This document shows positions 19,773 to 31,495 of a DNA stretch of 64,000 nt, in pieces. The notes beneath the pieces were generated by a model, which searched no databases, was not told the DNA's origin, and worked only from the letters and a program-made list of their open reading frames with translations. Each line of letters begins with the position of its first letter. Position 1 is the stretch's first letter. Source of the stretch: Paenarthrobacter aurescens (GTDB lineage: Bacteria; Actinomycetota; Actinomycetes; Actinomycetales; Micrococcaceae); contig NZ_JAOEFX010000001.1 of assembly GCF_025421775.1 (NCBI RefSeq), positions 248,001 to 312,000 of the forward strand, read 5' to 3'. The position numbers and the translations under genes are program-made.

Positions 19773-21050
19773 CTAGAGTTCCACCCCGAGTAACGCGTCG
19801 ATGGCATCAGTAACCAAGGCCGTATCCTGCGGGGACTTCTCGGCGTCGGAACCTAACGCTTCCTGCGCCCAGCGATCGACGGCGGCGATGGCACCGGGGG
19901 CATTGAGGTCATTGGCCAGCTCTTCGCGCATGGCTGCGACCAGGACCGCCGCTGATCCGGCCGGGGCGTTATCGATGGCTTGTCGCCACAGTGCCAACCG
20001 CTCTTTGGCCGCGGCGAACCCATCGTCCGTCCACGACCAGTCTGAGCGGTAGTGGTGGGCAAGGATTGCCAAGCGGATGGCCGCTGGTTCCTCTCCCGCG
20101 GCCCGGAGCTTGGAGACGAGAACCAGGTTGCCCTTGGACTTGCTCATCTTCTCTCCGTCGAGGCCCACCATGCCGGCGTGTGAGTAGTGCCGGGCCAGAG
20201 GAACGCCGGACAGCGAATACGCGTGGCCGGCTCCCATTTCGTGGTGCGGGAAAACGAGGTCTGATCCGCCGCCCTGAACAGTGAAGGGTGCGGGGAGGTA
20301 CTTCTGCGCAATGACCGTACATTCGATGTGCCAACCGGGCCGGCCGTCTCCAAGGGTTGCGCCTGGCCAGCTGGGCTCGCCGTCACGGGCTACACGCCAG
20401 AGCAGGGGGTCGAGGGCGTGGCGCTTGCCAGGCCTGGCGGGGTCGCCACCGCGTTCTGCGAACAAGGCAAGCATTTCCGTTTCGCCCAGTCCTGACACGT
20501 CACCGAGGGTCCAGGCGTCTGTGGCGTCGGAGCGCTTGCCGGCCATTTCGACGTCGTAGTAGACATCGCCGTCGGGTTCGTCCCCGGAGCCGTGCACACG
20601 GTAAGCAACGCCGTCGGCAATAAGGCGTTCGATGGCGGGCACGATGTCCGGGATGGCCTCAACGGCACCTATGTAGTGGTTGGGCGCGAGGACGTTCAGG
20701 GCGTCCATGTCCGATTGGAAAAGCTCGATCTGGCTTTGGGCCAATTCCCGCCAGTCAACGCCTGTGGCCGTGGCACGTTCCAGCAGCGGGTCATCAATGT
20801 CCGTCACGTTCTGGACATACGACACCCGGACGCCGGCATCGCGCCAGACCCGGTTCAGGAGGTCGAAGGCCACATAGCTGGCCGCGTGTCCCATGTGGGT
20901 GGCGTCGTACGGAGTGATGCCGCAGACATACATCGACTGCTCCGGCTGTCTTTCTACGACCACCACGCGGCCGAGGGCTGTGTCGAACAGCCGAAGTTGC
21001 GGCGTGCTGCCGGGCAGCTCAGGAACAGGGCGGGAGGTCCACGATTTCAC
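19773..21050 (-). CDS. mshC: mycothiol cysteine ligase MshC
   Basis: MshC joins cysteine to GlcN-myo-inositol in mycothiol synthesis and is related to cysteinyl-tRNA synthetase. The 425-residue product has the zinc/cysteine site [20 protein letters not shown] (Cys43, HIGH-like THMGHA at 51-56) and the ATP loop KMSKSKGN near 290. The [17 protein letters not shown] stretch and the shortened C-terminus, without a tRNA anticodon-binding domain, separate MshC from CysS. uppP lies 15 bases upstream on the same strand, a pairing common in actinobacteria. Confidence 0.96.
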   Translation of the reverse strand: MKSWTSRPVPELPGSTPQLRLFDTALGRVVVVERQPEQSMYVCGITPYDATHMGHAASYVAFDLLNRVWRDAGVRVSYVQNVTDIDDPLLERATATGVDWRELAQSQIELFQSDMDALNVLAPNHYIGAVEAIPDIVPAIERLIADGVAYRVHGSGDEPDGDVYYDVEMAGKRSDATDAWTLGDVSGLGETEMLALFAERGGDPARPGKRHALDPLLWRVARDGEPSWPGATLGDGRPGWHIECTVIAQKYLPAPFTVQGGGSDLVFPHHEMGAGHAYSLSGVPLARHYSHAGMVGLDGEKMSKSKGNLVLVSKLRAAGEEPAAIRLAILAHHYRSDWSWTDDGFAAAKERLALWRQAIDNAPAGSAAVLVAAMREELANDLNAPGAIAAVDRWAQEALGSDAEKSPQDTALVTDAIDALLGVEL

Positions 21051-21065
21051 GACTCAACCTTAGTG

Positions 21066-21899
21066 CTAGGCACTGATGACACCGAAATACAGCAGGACAT
21101 ACAAGGCCAGGCCCAGGAGGATCCGGTACCAAACAAAGAGCCGGTAACTGCGGGTGGAGACAAACTTCAGGAACCAACCAATGATGATGTAGCCCACCAC
21201 AAAGGCAATGACGGTGGCCAAGGCAGTCTCCGGCAGGCCGTAGGGACCAGTCAGGCCCTCGTTGGAAACCGTTTTGTAGAGCTGGTAAAGGCCACTGCCG
21301 AATACGGCAGGAATCGCCAAGAGGAAGGAGTAGCGGGCGGCGGCTTCGCGCGTGTAGCCCATGAGCAGGCCCGCGGTGATGGTGCCTCCGGAGCGTGATA
21401 CGCCCGGAATCAGGGCCATGGCTTGGGCAAAGCCATACAAGATGCCGTGCTTATAGGTCAGTTGTGTGAGATCCCTCTCCTGCCGGCCAATGGCGTCGGC
21501 AACAGCAAGGATCATGCCGAAGACGATCAGCATGGTGGCAACGATCCACAAACTGCGGAGCACTGATTCGATCTGGTCCTGGAACAGGAGGCCAAGAACA
21601 ATGATCGGCAGGCTGCCGATGATGACGAGCCACCCCATCCGGGCATCCGGGTTGTTCCGCTCGACTTTGCCGGTGAGCGACCCAAACCAGGCGCGCACAA
21701 TCCGGACGATGTCCCGCCAAAAATAGACGATGACGGCGGTTTCGGTTCCCAACTGCGTGATGGCAGTGAAAGCGGCACCGGGATCGGCAGCACCCGGAAG
21801 GAATGAGCCGACAATCCGCAGGTGCGCGCTTGAAGAGATCGGGAGGAATTCGGTGAGGCCTTGCACCAGGCCCAGCAAGGCTGCTTCTATCCAGTTCAC
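21066..21899 (-). CDS. uppP: undecaprenyl-diphosphatase UppP (BacA)
   Basis: This membrane enzyme dephosphorylates undecaprenyl diphosphate, recycling the lipid carrier for peptidoglycan and for the polysaccharide made by the adjacent locus. The 277-residue protein starts [20 protein letters not shown] with the (E/Q)-rich motif, followed by ISSSAHLRI, and has the [17 protein letters not shown] motif near residue 165. There are about eight membrane segments. Start is GTG 21899, with AGGG 9 bases before it. Confidence 0.97.
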   Translation of the reverse strand: MNWIEAALLGLVQGLTEFLPISSSAHLRIVGSFLPGAADPGAAFTAITQLGTETAVIVYFWRDIVRIVRAWFGSLTGKVERNNPDARMGWLVIIGSLPIIVLGLLFQDQIESVLRSLWIVATMLIVFGMILAVADAIGRQERDLTQLTYKHGILYGFAQAMALIPGVSRSGGTITAGLLMGYTREAAARYSFLLAIPAVFGSGLYQLYKTVSNEGLTGPYGLPETALATVIAFVVGYIIIGWFLKFVSTRSYRLFVWYRILLGLALYVLLYFGVISA

Positions 21900-21951
21900 G
21901 TGAATAGACCCTACGTCATGAAGACTGGGAACTGCCCGTAAGCTAGCAGCT

Positions 21952-22884
21952 ATGCAGCAGCGTTATGTCGGGAACAGTGGGTTCCGTGTGTCCTCTTTGT
22001 CCCTTGGAACCATGTCCTGGGCCCAGGAGACAGATGAACAGGACGCTGCCGAAGTGCTCCACGCATTTATCGCCGCAGGCGGCACCTTCATTGACACCGC
22101 GGCGTCGTACGCCCAAGGGCAGGCCGAGGCAATGCTGGGGTCCATGCTGGGCGACGTGGTGGCTCGCTCCGAGGTGGTCATTTCCACGAAAGCCGGCGTG
22201 TCGTCGTCGGATTCCAGGCGCAGCATCAACGCCTCACGCGGCGCGATGCTGTCCGCCCTCGATGCCAGCCTCGCCAGGCTCGGAACCGACTACATCGACA
22301 TTTGGTTCGCGCACGAGTGGGACCCCAACGTTCCACTGGATGAGACCCTCTCAGCGTTGGAACTCGCCCAACGGACGGGTCGCGCCCGGTACGTGGGAAT
22401 TTCCAACTACAACGGCTGGCAGACAGCCAAAGCCGCAGCAGTGGCCGGATTCACCCTTGTGGCCAACCAGTCCGAATATTCCCTCGTCCAGCGCCGGGCC
22501 GAGGAAGAACTTATCCCGGCCGTCGAGGATGCCGGGCTGGGGCTTATGGCTTGGGCGCCGTTGGGTCGGGGTGTCCTGAGCGGTAAATACCGCGGACAAA
22601 TTCCTGCCGATTCCCGGGCCGCGCAAAGCCGCCTGGCGGCGTACGTCGAGCCCTATCTTGAGCCGAGGGCATCCAGGGTGGTGGAAGCTGTGGCCATGGC
22701 CGCCCGCGGGCTTGGACGGTCCCCCTCGGACGTTTCCCTGAGCTGGTTGCTTTCCCGGCCAGGAGTTGCGACGGCGATCGTAGGCGCCAGGAACGCCGTC
22801 CAGCTCAAGGAATTGCTGGACGCGCAATTGACGGTCCTGCCGTCAGAGATAGCGCGCGCCCTCGAGGACGTCTCCGCCTCTTAA
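21952..22884 (+). CDS. aldo/keto reductase
   Basis: This is an NADPH-dependent TIM-barrel oxidoreductase of 310 residues. Catalytic tetrad regions are visible: [19 protein letters not shown] (Asp, Tyr), ISTKAG (Lys) and WFAHEWDP (His). The C-terminal cofactor loop is [17 protein letters not shown]. It resembles the potassium-channel beta-subunit-like AKR group. The substrate is unknown. It is divergent from uppP across only 52 bases and convergent with rmlA. Confidence 0.93.
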   Translation: MQQRYVGNSGFRVSSLSLGTMSWAQETDEQDAAEVLHAFIAAGGTFIDTAASYAQGQAEAMLGSMLGDVVARSEVVISTKAGVSSSDSRRSINASRGAMLSALDASLARLGTDYIDIWFAHEWDPNVPLDETLSALELAQRTGRARYVGISNYNGWQTAKAAAVAGFTLVANQSEYSLVQRRAEEELIPAVEDAGLGLMAWAPLGRGVLSGKYRGQIPADSRAAQSRLAAYVEPYLEPRASRVVEAVAMAARGLGRSPSDVSLSWLLSRPGVATAIVGARNAVQLKELLDAQLTVLPSEIARALEDVSAS

Positions 22885-22891
22885 ACCGGCC

Positions 22892-24810
<1,919 letters not shown>

Positions 24811-24813
24811 GCC

Positions 24814-26268
24814 GTGGACCCGGCACAGCAACTACGCTCAAAGCCCACCCCGATTCCCGGGCTGCTGCTCTTCGAGCTACCGCTTCATGGGGATCACAGG
24901 GGATGGTTCAAAGAGAACTGGCACCGGAGAAAGATGCTGGACCTTGGTCTCCCGGATTTTGGGCCGGTGCAAAACAACATCTCCTTCAACGCAGCGCGAG
25001 GGACCACCCGGGGCATTCACGCCGAACCGTGGGACAAGTTCATCTCCCTGGCATCAGGCAGCATCTTCGGGGCATGGGTGGATCTGCGCGAGGGGCCCGG
25101 CTTCGGAACGTTGTTCTGCGCGGAAATGACAGCCAAGGACGCCGTCTTTGTCCCCCGTGGTGTAGGCAACGCCTTTCAAACGCTGGAGGACGACACTGCG
25201 TACACCTACCTGGTCAACGACCATTGGAGTCCGGAGGCGCAACGGGACTACACCTTCCTGAACCTGGCCGACGAAAGTGTGGCAGTGCCCTGGCCGATAT
25301 CCCTGGGCAAGGCGGTGGTGTCCCCACAGGACAAAAACCATCCGCGCTTGTCTGAAGTGGCTCCCCTGACAGTGGCTCCCCTGACAGCGGCTCCCATGAC
25401 AGTGGCTCCCATGGCGCGGCAGCGCACGCTGGTCCTTGGCGCGGATGGTCAGCTGGGACGCGCCCTGCGGGCTGCCTTCTCCGGTGACCACACGGTGGAA
25501 TTCGCTGGCCGGAAGCAGTTCGACATCACGTCCGAAGCATCGTACGTGGCCACGGACTGGCGGAAGTACTCCACCATCATCAACGCAGCAGCATTTACGG
25601 GAGTCGACGCTGCGGAGACAACGGACGGCCGCGCAGCTGCCTGGAGCATCAACGCCGCTGCCGTGTCCCGGTTGGCGAGCACCGCCGTCGAACATTCGCT
25701 GACACTTGTTCATATCTCCACTGACTATGTGTTCGACGGCACCGCCGACGTTCACCATGAGGACGAAACCCCCGCGCCGCTGGGTGTCTATGGCCAAAGC
25801 AAAGCGGCTGGTGACACGGCAGTCGCGGCGGTGCCGAGGCATTACATCGTTCGGACCAGCTGGGTGGTGGGTGAGGGGAAGAACTTTGTGCGCACCATGG
25901 CTGCGTTGGCGGCGCAGGGTGCATCGCCGTCGGTGGTTGATGACCAGTGGGGCCGGCTGAGTTTCGCGACGGACATCGCTGCGGGCATCCGGCATTTGCT
26001 GGACAACCACGCCCCCTACGGTACGTACAACATCAGCAACAGCGGAGAGCGGCAGTCGTGGGCAACCATTGCGCAGGACGTGTTCCGGCTATGCGGCGCC
26101 GACCCCGGACTGGTGACGCCCATCAGCACCACCGACTACGCCAAGCCCGGTACCGCTCCCCGTCCCCGCAGCAGCGTTCTGGACCTGACCAGGATTCGCG
26201 CCACGGGCTTCGATCCACCGGCGTCGGCCCAACGGCTGGCCGGTTATCTCGACGCCTTGAAACACTGA
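24814..26268 (+). CDS. rmlCD: fused dTDP-4-dehydrorhamnose 3,5-epimerase / 4-reductase (RmlC-RmlD)
   Basis: One 484-residue frame (GTG start) holds both last steps to dTDP-L-rhamnose. Residues about 1-180 are RmlC: HGDHRGWFKENWHRRKM, ISFNAARGTTRGIHAEPWDK with the catalytic His, and VGNAFQTLEDDTAYTYLVND. Residues about 205-484 are RmlD: RTLVLGADGQLGRALRAAF, VHISTDYVFDGTAD and YGQSKAAGDTAV (YxxxK). The two are joined by a linker made of four near-identical five-residue repeats (VAPLT/VAPMT), encoded by tandem 15-bp units at 25357-25416. The RmlC start is somewhat diverged from single-domain RmlC. Confidence 0.93.
   Translation: MDPAQQLRSKPTPIPGLLLFELPLHGDHRGWFKENWHRRKMLDLGLPDFGPVQNNISFNAARGTTRGIHAEPWDKFISLASGSIFGAWVDLREGPGFGTLFCAEMTAKDAVFVPRGVGNAFQTLEDDTAYTYLVNDHWSPEAQRDYTFLNLADESVAVPWPISLGKAVVSPQDKNHPRLSEVAPLTVAPLTAAPMTVAPMARQRTLVLGADGQLGRALRAAFSGDHTVEFAGRKQFDITSEASYVATDWRKYSTIINAAAFTGVDAAETTDGRAAAWSINAAAVSRLASTAVEHSLTLVHISTDYVFDGTADVHHEDETPAPLGVYGQSKAAGDTAVAAVPRHYIVRTSWVVGEGKNFVRTMAALAAQGASPSVVDDQWGRLSFATDIAAGIRHLLDNHAPYGTYNISNSGERQSWATIAQDVFRLCGADPGLVTPISTTDYAKPGTAPRPRSSVLDLTRIRATGFDPPASAQRLAGYLDALKH
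25357..25416 (+). repeat. tandem 15-bp repeat (x4) encoding the RmlC-RmlD linker
   Basis: Four head-to-tail 15-bp units at 25357, 25372, 25387 and 25402 (consensus GTGGCTCCCCTGACA) encode VAPLT-VAPLT-AAPMT-VAPMA. The units differ at only a few bases. They keep the reading frame, so copy changes by slippage would alter only linker length. Confidence 0.9.
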
Positions 26269-26480
26269 CGAAGCCTGGAAAACACCCTAGCGAACTCCAG
26301 CAAAACGGCCTAAAGTTGCCCTACGGCAGCCCATAAAGTGGCAGGGCCGGGAGACAACTCAAGTGAACACTATGGTTGGGCGGCATCCGCTGCCCGCGGC
26401 GGTCCAGGCAGTGCAGCAGCCTCGGATCGCCGGCTCAATTGTTATGCCTGAGTTGGACCCTGAAGCCTGGAGAGCCGAGA

Positions 26481-29258
26481 ATGCTGCTGCCGAAGATCGC
26501 CCCCCGACGGGACGCGCACCCCCACCGCACCACCGATGTAGCTGTGAATGGCGGCGCCATGCTGTTCACGCCACCGGGGCCCTCCGGACCGGGCACGACT
26601 GCTTCGACTGCAGATCAAGCTGCTGGTCAATGGGTGGACCTTGGCGGAGCCCCCGTCAGACCCATGGACGTCGACGATGCGCTGCGTACCATCATGGATC
26701 GCGCGGCGGCAGGTGGCGCGAAGCCCCTGGGCGTGTGTTCGGCCAATCTGGACCACATCCGGCATTTCGGTGCAGGCAGCCGCTGGCAGGGCACTTTGGA
26801 CCAGCCTGCACCAGTGGAGTGGCTGACGTTGATCGATGGAGCGCCGTTGGTTGCGGAAGCGGCCAGGGTCACCGGCCGTGCCTGGCCACGGCTGGCCGGC
26901 AGCGACCTGGTGGGACCACTGCTCGACGAAGCAGAACAGCGTGGGCTCAGCGTGGGTTTCGTGGGTGGACGCCAGGAGGCGCAGCAGCTTATCCGGACCA
27001 CGTTTGCCGTGGAGCGCCCCGGCTTGAGGGTCGCCGGGTGGTGGGCCCCCGAGCGCCCGGTCCTGAGCGACGTGGCGGCATCCACGCAATTGGCTGCGGA
27101 CATAGCAGCAAGCGCGCCGGACATCCTGGTGGTGGGCCTGGGAAAGCCCCGGCAAGAGCTCTGGATTGCCGAGTACGGGGAACTGACAGGGGCAAAGGTC
27201 TTGCTCGCGTTCGGAGCAGTTGTTGACTTCCTGGCAGGTCGGATCAGGCGGGCCCCCACGTGGGTGAGTGGCCATGGCCTTGAATGGGCGTGGCGACTCA
27301 TGCTGGAACCACGAAGGCTCGCCCGACGATACCTGGTGGACGGGCCGGGAGCTTACGCCAAACTGCGGATCCACAGTAGTGCCGCCTCACCCGGTCGCTT
27401 GCCCGGTGGGAGGTCCGCCACCGTGCCCGATTCCTTAGCCGTCCCGGAGCATGAGCCCAGCCGTGCTCCGGGATCGTTCGTGGCGGCGGGAGCGAAGGCC
27501 GACGTCGCCGTGATTGTGGTGACCTACAACAATGCCGACGACGTCGGTCCACTGGTGGCCAGCTTGCGGCAGGAAACCGCGGAGCAGTCCCTCAAAGTCG
27601 TCATGGCCGATAACTCCCCCGACCACCTGACCATGGAGGAACTGGCCCAACACCCTGATGTGGTGGCCCTGAGTACTGGTGGCAACCTGGGGTACGCAGG
27701 TGGAATCAACGCAGCGATGCGTGCAGCCGGGGACGCGGACGCCTACCTCATCCTTAACCCCGACCTGCGGGTGGAGCCGGGTGCGATATCTGCCATGCGG
27801 CACAGAATGGCGATGTCCGGGGCGGGGATGGTGGTTCCGATGCTGCTGGACGACGACGGCAGCGTCTACCCATCACTCCGGCGGGAGCCGGGGGTTCTTC
27901 GGGCGCTGGGTGATGCGGCCCTGGGAGGGCATGCGCAGGGCAGGCCGGGCTGGCTCTCCGAGATGGATTTTGATCCGGAGAGTTACCGGCATGCGCACCT
28001 TGTTGATTGGGCAACGGGTGCGGCGCTCCTGGTCAGCGCCGATGCGACGCAGGAGGTCGGCGCCTGGGACGAGCAGTTCTTCCTCTACTCGGAGGAGACT
28101 GACTATTGCCGGCGGGTGCGCGAGTCAGGCAGGTCGATCTGGTTTGAGCCCTCGGCCCGGATGTGGCATGAACGTGGGGGCTCGGGTACGTCTCCGCAGT
28201 TGACTGCCTTGATGTCCGTCAACCGGGTGCGGTACGCCGCGAAGTATTGTGGGCCCGGCCAGCTGAAGGCCTTCTCCCTGGTGGTCCTCGCAGCTGAGCT
28301 TGCACGGCTCCACAAGCCCGGGCACCGTGAGGCAGCTCTCGCGTTGATTGACCGCAGGCGGTGGGGCACGTTGCCGCAGGCTGCCGTGGCGCCAGAGGGT
28401 GGGGCTGCTGCCCCGGAGAGTGGGGCATCGTGGCCATCAGGAGCCGTGATCATCCCTGCGCACAATGAAGCGGGCGTCATCAGCAGGACCCTTGACTCGT
28501 TAAAAGGCGTGATCGCTTGGGGCACGGTTGAGGTCATTGTGGCTTGTAATGGCTGTACTGATGGGACGGAGACCATTGCGTCCGGTTTTCCCGGGGTGCG
28601 GGTGCTGGTTTTCGACGCTGCTTCAAAGACCGCAGCTTTGAACGCTGCCGATCGGGAAGCTGTCCTGTGGCCCCGGCTATACCTCGATGCGGACATAGAG
28701 GTCAGCACGGAGGCCCTTCGCGCAGTGCTGACGGCGCTCGACGACGACAGCGTCCTCCTTGCCGCCCGTCCCGCGTTCCGCTATGACACCAGTGGTGCCA
28801 CCGCGCTGGTGCGGTCGTATTACCGGGCCCGGAACCGGATTCCGGCCACTGCGCAAGGTCTTTGGGGTGCCGGGGCATACGCCCTCAGCAGGCCGGGACA
28901 TGACCGCTTGGGCGCCTTTCCGTCCCTCACTGGGGACGACTATTACGTGGACCGTCTCTTCAGCGGGGCGGAGAAGGCTGTGTTGGACACTGAACCGGTG
29001 GTGGTGAGGACGCCGCGGACCCGGGCAGCGCTTCTTGCCATTCTTCGGAGGAGCTATCGCGGGAACGCGCAGTTGGCGGGCCCGGAAGCGGTGGCATCGA
29101 CCTCGCGGACCCTGCGTGAACTGCTTACCTCCGTCAGGAGTCCGCTGAGTTCAGTTGACGCCGCCGTTTACGCCGCCTTCGCCGCCGCGGGCCGCCGTCG
29201 TGCGCTGTTCGGCAGGAGGCCGGTAACCGGCTGGGAGAGGGACGACAGCAGCCGCTAG
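26481..29258 (+). CDS. three-module glycosyltransferase: WecG/TagA type + GT2 + GT2
   Basis: From ATG 26481 (GGAG 8 bases upstream) the protein has about 925 residues. Residues about 51-285 form a WecG/TagA/CpsF domain (SANLDHIRH, SVGFVGGRQEAQQL, DILVVGLGKPRQELWIAEY). Residues about 342-620 form a GT2 domain of rhamnosyltransferase type (AVIVVTYNNADDV, LILNPDLRVEPGA, FFLYSEETDYCRRV). Residues about 653-875 form a second GT2 domain (AVIIPAHNEAGVISRTLDSL, LYLDADIEVSTEAL). A short Ala/Gly/Glu-rich linker joins the two GT2 parts. All three would act on the cytoplasmic face, adding successive sugars to a lipid-linked repeat. The longer frame from TTG 26376 is less likely. Its stop abuts the stop of the opposite gene. 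Confidence 0.88.
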   Translation: MLLPKIAPRRDAHPHRTTDVAVNGGAMLFTPPGPSGPGTTASTADQAAGQWVDLGGAPVRPMDVDDALRTIMDRAAAGGAKPLGVCSANLDHIRHFGAGSRWQGTLDQPAPVEWLTLIDGAPLVAEAARVTGRAWPRLAGSDLVGPLLDEAEQRGLSVGFVGGRQEAQQLIRTTFAVERPGLRVAGWWAPERPVLSDVAASTQLAADIAASAPDILVVGLGKPRQELWIAEYGELTGAKVLLAFGAVVDFLAGRIRRAPTWVSGHGLEWAWRLMLEPRRLARRYLVDGPGAYAKLRIHSSAASPGRLPGGRSATVPDSLAVPEHEPSRAPGSFVAAGAKADVAVIVVTYNNADDVGPLVASLRQETAEQSLKVVMADNSPDHLTMEELAQHPDVVALSTGGNLGYAGGINAAMRAAGDADAYLILNPDLRVEPGAISAMRHRMAMSGAGMVVPMLLDDDGSVYPSLRREPGVLRALGDAALGGHAQGRPGWLSEMDFDPESYRHAHLVDWATGAALLVSADATQEVGAWDEQFFLYSEETDYCRRVRESGRSIWFEPSARMWHERGGSGTSPQLTALMSVNRVRYAAKYCGPGQLKAFSLVVLAAELARLHKPGHREAALALIDRRRWGTLPQAAVAPEGGAAAPESGASWPSGAVIIPAHNEAGVISRTLDSLKGVIAWGTVEVIVACNGCTDGTETIASGFPGVRVLVFDAASKTAALNAADREAVLWPRLYLDADIEVSTEALRAVLTALDDDSVLLAARPAFRYDTSGATALVRSYYRARNRIPATAQGLWGAGAYALSRPGHDRLGAFPSLTGDDYYVDRLFSGAEKAVLDTEPVVVRTPRTRAALLAILRRSYRGNAQLAGPEAVASTSRTLRELLTSVRSPLSSVDAAVYAAFAAAGRRRALFGRRPVTGWERDDSSR

Positions 29259-30602
29259 TCAGAAGCCGCAGCTGCCGCCGCCTTCCACGCGGTAAAGGTG
29301 CACGGCGTTGCCGTCGGCGAAGGTGTCGGTGAACCTGCCGTCCACCACCGGGATGGTCCGGTCTTCATCGATAACGACGGCGGAGCTGCCGCCGCACTGA
29401 ACGTGGAAGGTGGCTGTGCCGCCGGCCTTCTTGTTGGCACCGGCAAAAATGTAGACCGTGCCTTCGTGGAGTTTGGTAGCGAGGTCTACAGGGCCGGTGG
29501 CTGTTGTCGCGCCGTCGAGGAACGGGGCATTGAGGATGGGTGCGAGGTCAGTGATTTGTTTGTTGAGGGCCGCTACTGTGGGGCGGACCTGGATGCCGCA
29601 GTCACGGAGGACATGCTGGGAGATGCAGTCGCCGCCGAAGTTGTGGTTGAAGTAGATGACACCGCGAGCGCCGTGGATCAGGCTGCTCCACACTGCCGCG
29701 CGGATCTCGGGAGCGGTGATGGTGGCGGCGTTGGGTGAGTCTTTGAAGGGGTGTCCGGCTTCGACGAAGGCCCAGATGGGCGTGACGTTGCCGCTTGCCT
29801 GCAGGGTTCGGACCCGTTCAATGGTCCAGCCGTAGTTTGCGGCCAGCCGGCATTCGTCCTGGGTCAGATCGCGGACGTAGCCGACAATCGCCCCACCTTC
29901 GCCCTTGGCACAAATGCTGGGGTCGGTGAACCAATAGGTATCGGCAGACACGACGTCCTGGATGCCTTTGAAGAATTCCACGGATTCCTCATCGGAAAGC
30001 CAAAAGGTCACGCCCTTTCCGTAGTTGGCGTAGAGCATTGACCCTTGCGGCGCCACAGCGCGGCGTTCCTTCTGTACCGTATAGCCGCATTTGCTTTCTT
30101 CCGGGACACAGAGCGGACCCTCCCCGGGGTACTTGCCTGTCCAGGGCGCGCTTCCCGGCCCTGCCCACATGTCCACCTCGTCGCTCAGGGCGAAGCCTGA
30201 GGCGTCTGCCGAGTCGAAAGTGGGAATGGCGTACATTCCTGACGCACGCACCAGTTGGAGGTCGGAGTTGGCGGTCAACTCGACGTAGGTGTTGAGGCCT
30301 GCTGCCGTATCGAGGGCAACGTTCCCCTTATCCAGCACGCTTTCGAACCATACGGCGATGGGAAAGAAGGATGGGTCAGCGGGCAGGCCGTTCCTGAACC
30401 GGGCATAGTAGTCCGCACCCCCATCCACCGGGCGTAAGACGACTCCCTCGTGGCCCGTTGGAGAGGGGGCTGTGGGGCTGGGCAAATTGCCGTCGGCTGT
30501 GCCGGTACCGGTGAAGGGCGTGACGCCGGTGGCAGCGGCGACCACAAACACAAAGCCGGCGAGAACAGTTCCGCCTGCGATTCCCGCTGTCCTTCGTTTC
30601 AC
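29259..30602 (-). CDS. secreted or membrane-anchored protein of unknown function, glycoside-hydrolase-like
   Basis: The 447-residue product starts MKRRTAGIAGGTVLAGFVFV, an N-terminal signal or anchor, followed by a Pro/Thr/Ser-rich spacer. The body (about 60-370) contains SFFPIAVWFES, NTYVELTANSD, VTPIWAFVEAGHPF and ARGVIYFNHNFGGDC. These suggest a TIM-barrel glycoside-hydrolase-like fold. The C-terminal part (TVYIFAGANKKAGGTATFHV) looks like a beta-sandwich. No catalytic acid pair can be fixed by eye, so activity is not claimed. It is the last gene of the polysaccharide operon, 29 bases after the Wzz-like gene, and may trim or bind the exported polymer. Confidence 0.75.
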   Translation of the reverse strand: MKRRTAGIAGGTVLAGFVFVVAAATGVTPFTGTGTADGNLPSPTAPSPTGHEGVVLRPVDGGADYYARFRNGLPADPSFFPIAVWFESVLDKGNVALDTAAGLNTYVELTANSDLQLVRASGMYAIPTFDSADASGFALSDEVDMWAGPGSAPWTGKYPGEGPLCVPEESKCGYTVQKERRAVAPQGSMLYANYGKGVTFWLSDEESVEFFKGIQDVVSADTYWFTDPSICAKGEGGAIVGYVRDLTQDECRLAANYGWTIERVRTLQASGNVTPIWAFVEAGHPFKDSPNAATITAPEIRAAVWSSLIHGARGVIYFNHNFGGDCISQHVLRDCGIQVRPTVAALNKQITDLAPILNAPFLDGATTATGPVDLATKLHEGTVYIFAGANKKAGGTATFHVQCGGSSAVVIDEDRTIPVVDGRFTDTFADGNAVHLYRVEGGGSCGF

Positions 30603-30631
30603 TGGTGCTCCTCTCCCGGGATAAGGACCTT

Positions 30632-31495
30632 TCAGGCAGAAGTTTCCTTCACAGGCGACTTCCCATTGGAACGGGACCGCAGGGAATCACGCAGGGGTCC
30701 GGTAGCGGCGAAAAAGTGGTCTTCTTCCGCGGGCTTAAGGACGTCCTGGACGGTGAGTTCATCGAGGCTTGTTCCGTCAGATGGCCCGTTTGGGTCCGGG
30801 TCATGGCCGGCCTGCCGGCGGCGGGACTTCTTATGCCCCTCCCCCGCCGGAGCCGCTGACCGGGCCCGCAACCGTGAGGCTTCAAACCCCCGGGCTATGG
30901 AGACTGCCCCAAAGGTGAGCACTACGCCGGCCACGAGGACAACAATCAGCGACCGGAGCCTGCTGGAGAACTGCTCGGTCGCGTTGTCCGGAGCGGCAAC
31001 CATCAACGATGTGTACAAGAAGCGTTCGTCGGCCCCATTGATGGATTGAATGGCCATGAGGTCGTCCTCAAGCCGGGCTCCCAGGGCTTTGACAGTGGCT
31101 ACTGCCTTGTCCTTGTTTTCCGAAGCGGCCGAAATCTCGATCAGGAACGACGCGGGGGGACGTTGGACTGTGAAGTCGGTGCTGAGTCCGTCCCGAAGGA
31201 GGGCGTCTCCAGTGGTGTCGGCATTCAACCGTGTGCCCACCACTTGCGCGATCAATGACGAATCTGCCGATCGAAGGTAGGGGTTGTCCGAGTTCAAGGA
31301 GTTGAGCGCCGGATTCTTCTCCAGTTCAGCAGCAGTCGGGATCTTGGGGTTGACGATGGCATACGTTGCCTTGGCCTCGTAGGACCGCGGGGCGAACTGG
31401 TAGACGTAGATGGCTGCGAGCGCTGTTACCAGCAGGACGGGCAGCACAATGAACTTGTGGTGCATTAGCGTTTTGATGACTGCTACCGGGTCCAT
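30632..31495 (-). CDS. Wzz-like polysaccharide chain-length protein
   Basis: The 287-residue membrane protein has the two-helix layout of chain-length regulators. The first segment is LPVLLVTALAAIYVYQFAP (about 17-35). An extracellular domain follows with SYEAKATYAIVNPKIPT, and the second segment is SLIVVLVAGVVLTFGAVSIA (about 185-205). The tail is basic and hydrophilic. There is no Walker motif, so it is the kinase-less form. It should set polymer length together with the Wzy-like protein, whose gene overlaps it by 13 bases. Confidence 0.85.
   Translation of the reverse strand: MDPVAVIKTLMHHKFIVLPVLLVTALAAIYVYQFAPRSYEAKATYAIVNPKIPTAAELEKNPALNSLNSDNPYLRSADSSLIAQVVGTRLNADTTGDALLRDGLSTDFTVQRPPASFLIEISAASENKDKAVATVKALGARLEDDLMAIQSINGADERFLYTSLMVAAPDNATEQFSSRLRSLIVVLVAGVVLTFGAVSIARGFEASRLRARSAAPAGEGHKKSRRRQAGHDPDPNGPSDGTSLDELTVQDVLKPAEEDHFFAATGPLRDSLRSRSNGKSPVKETSA

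Noticed and set aside
25357..25416. Possible CRISPR or mobile repeat
   Set aside because: Only four 15-bp in-frame units without spacers. It is a protein linker repeat.
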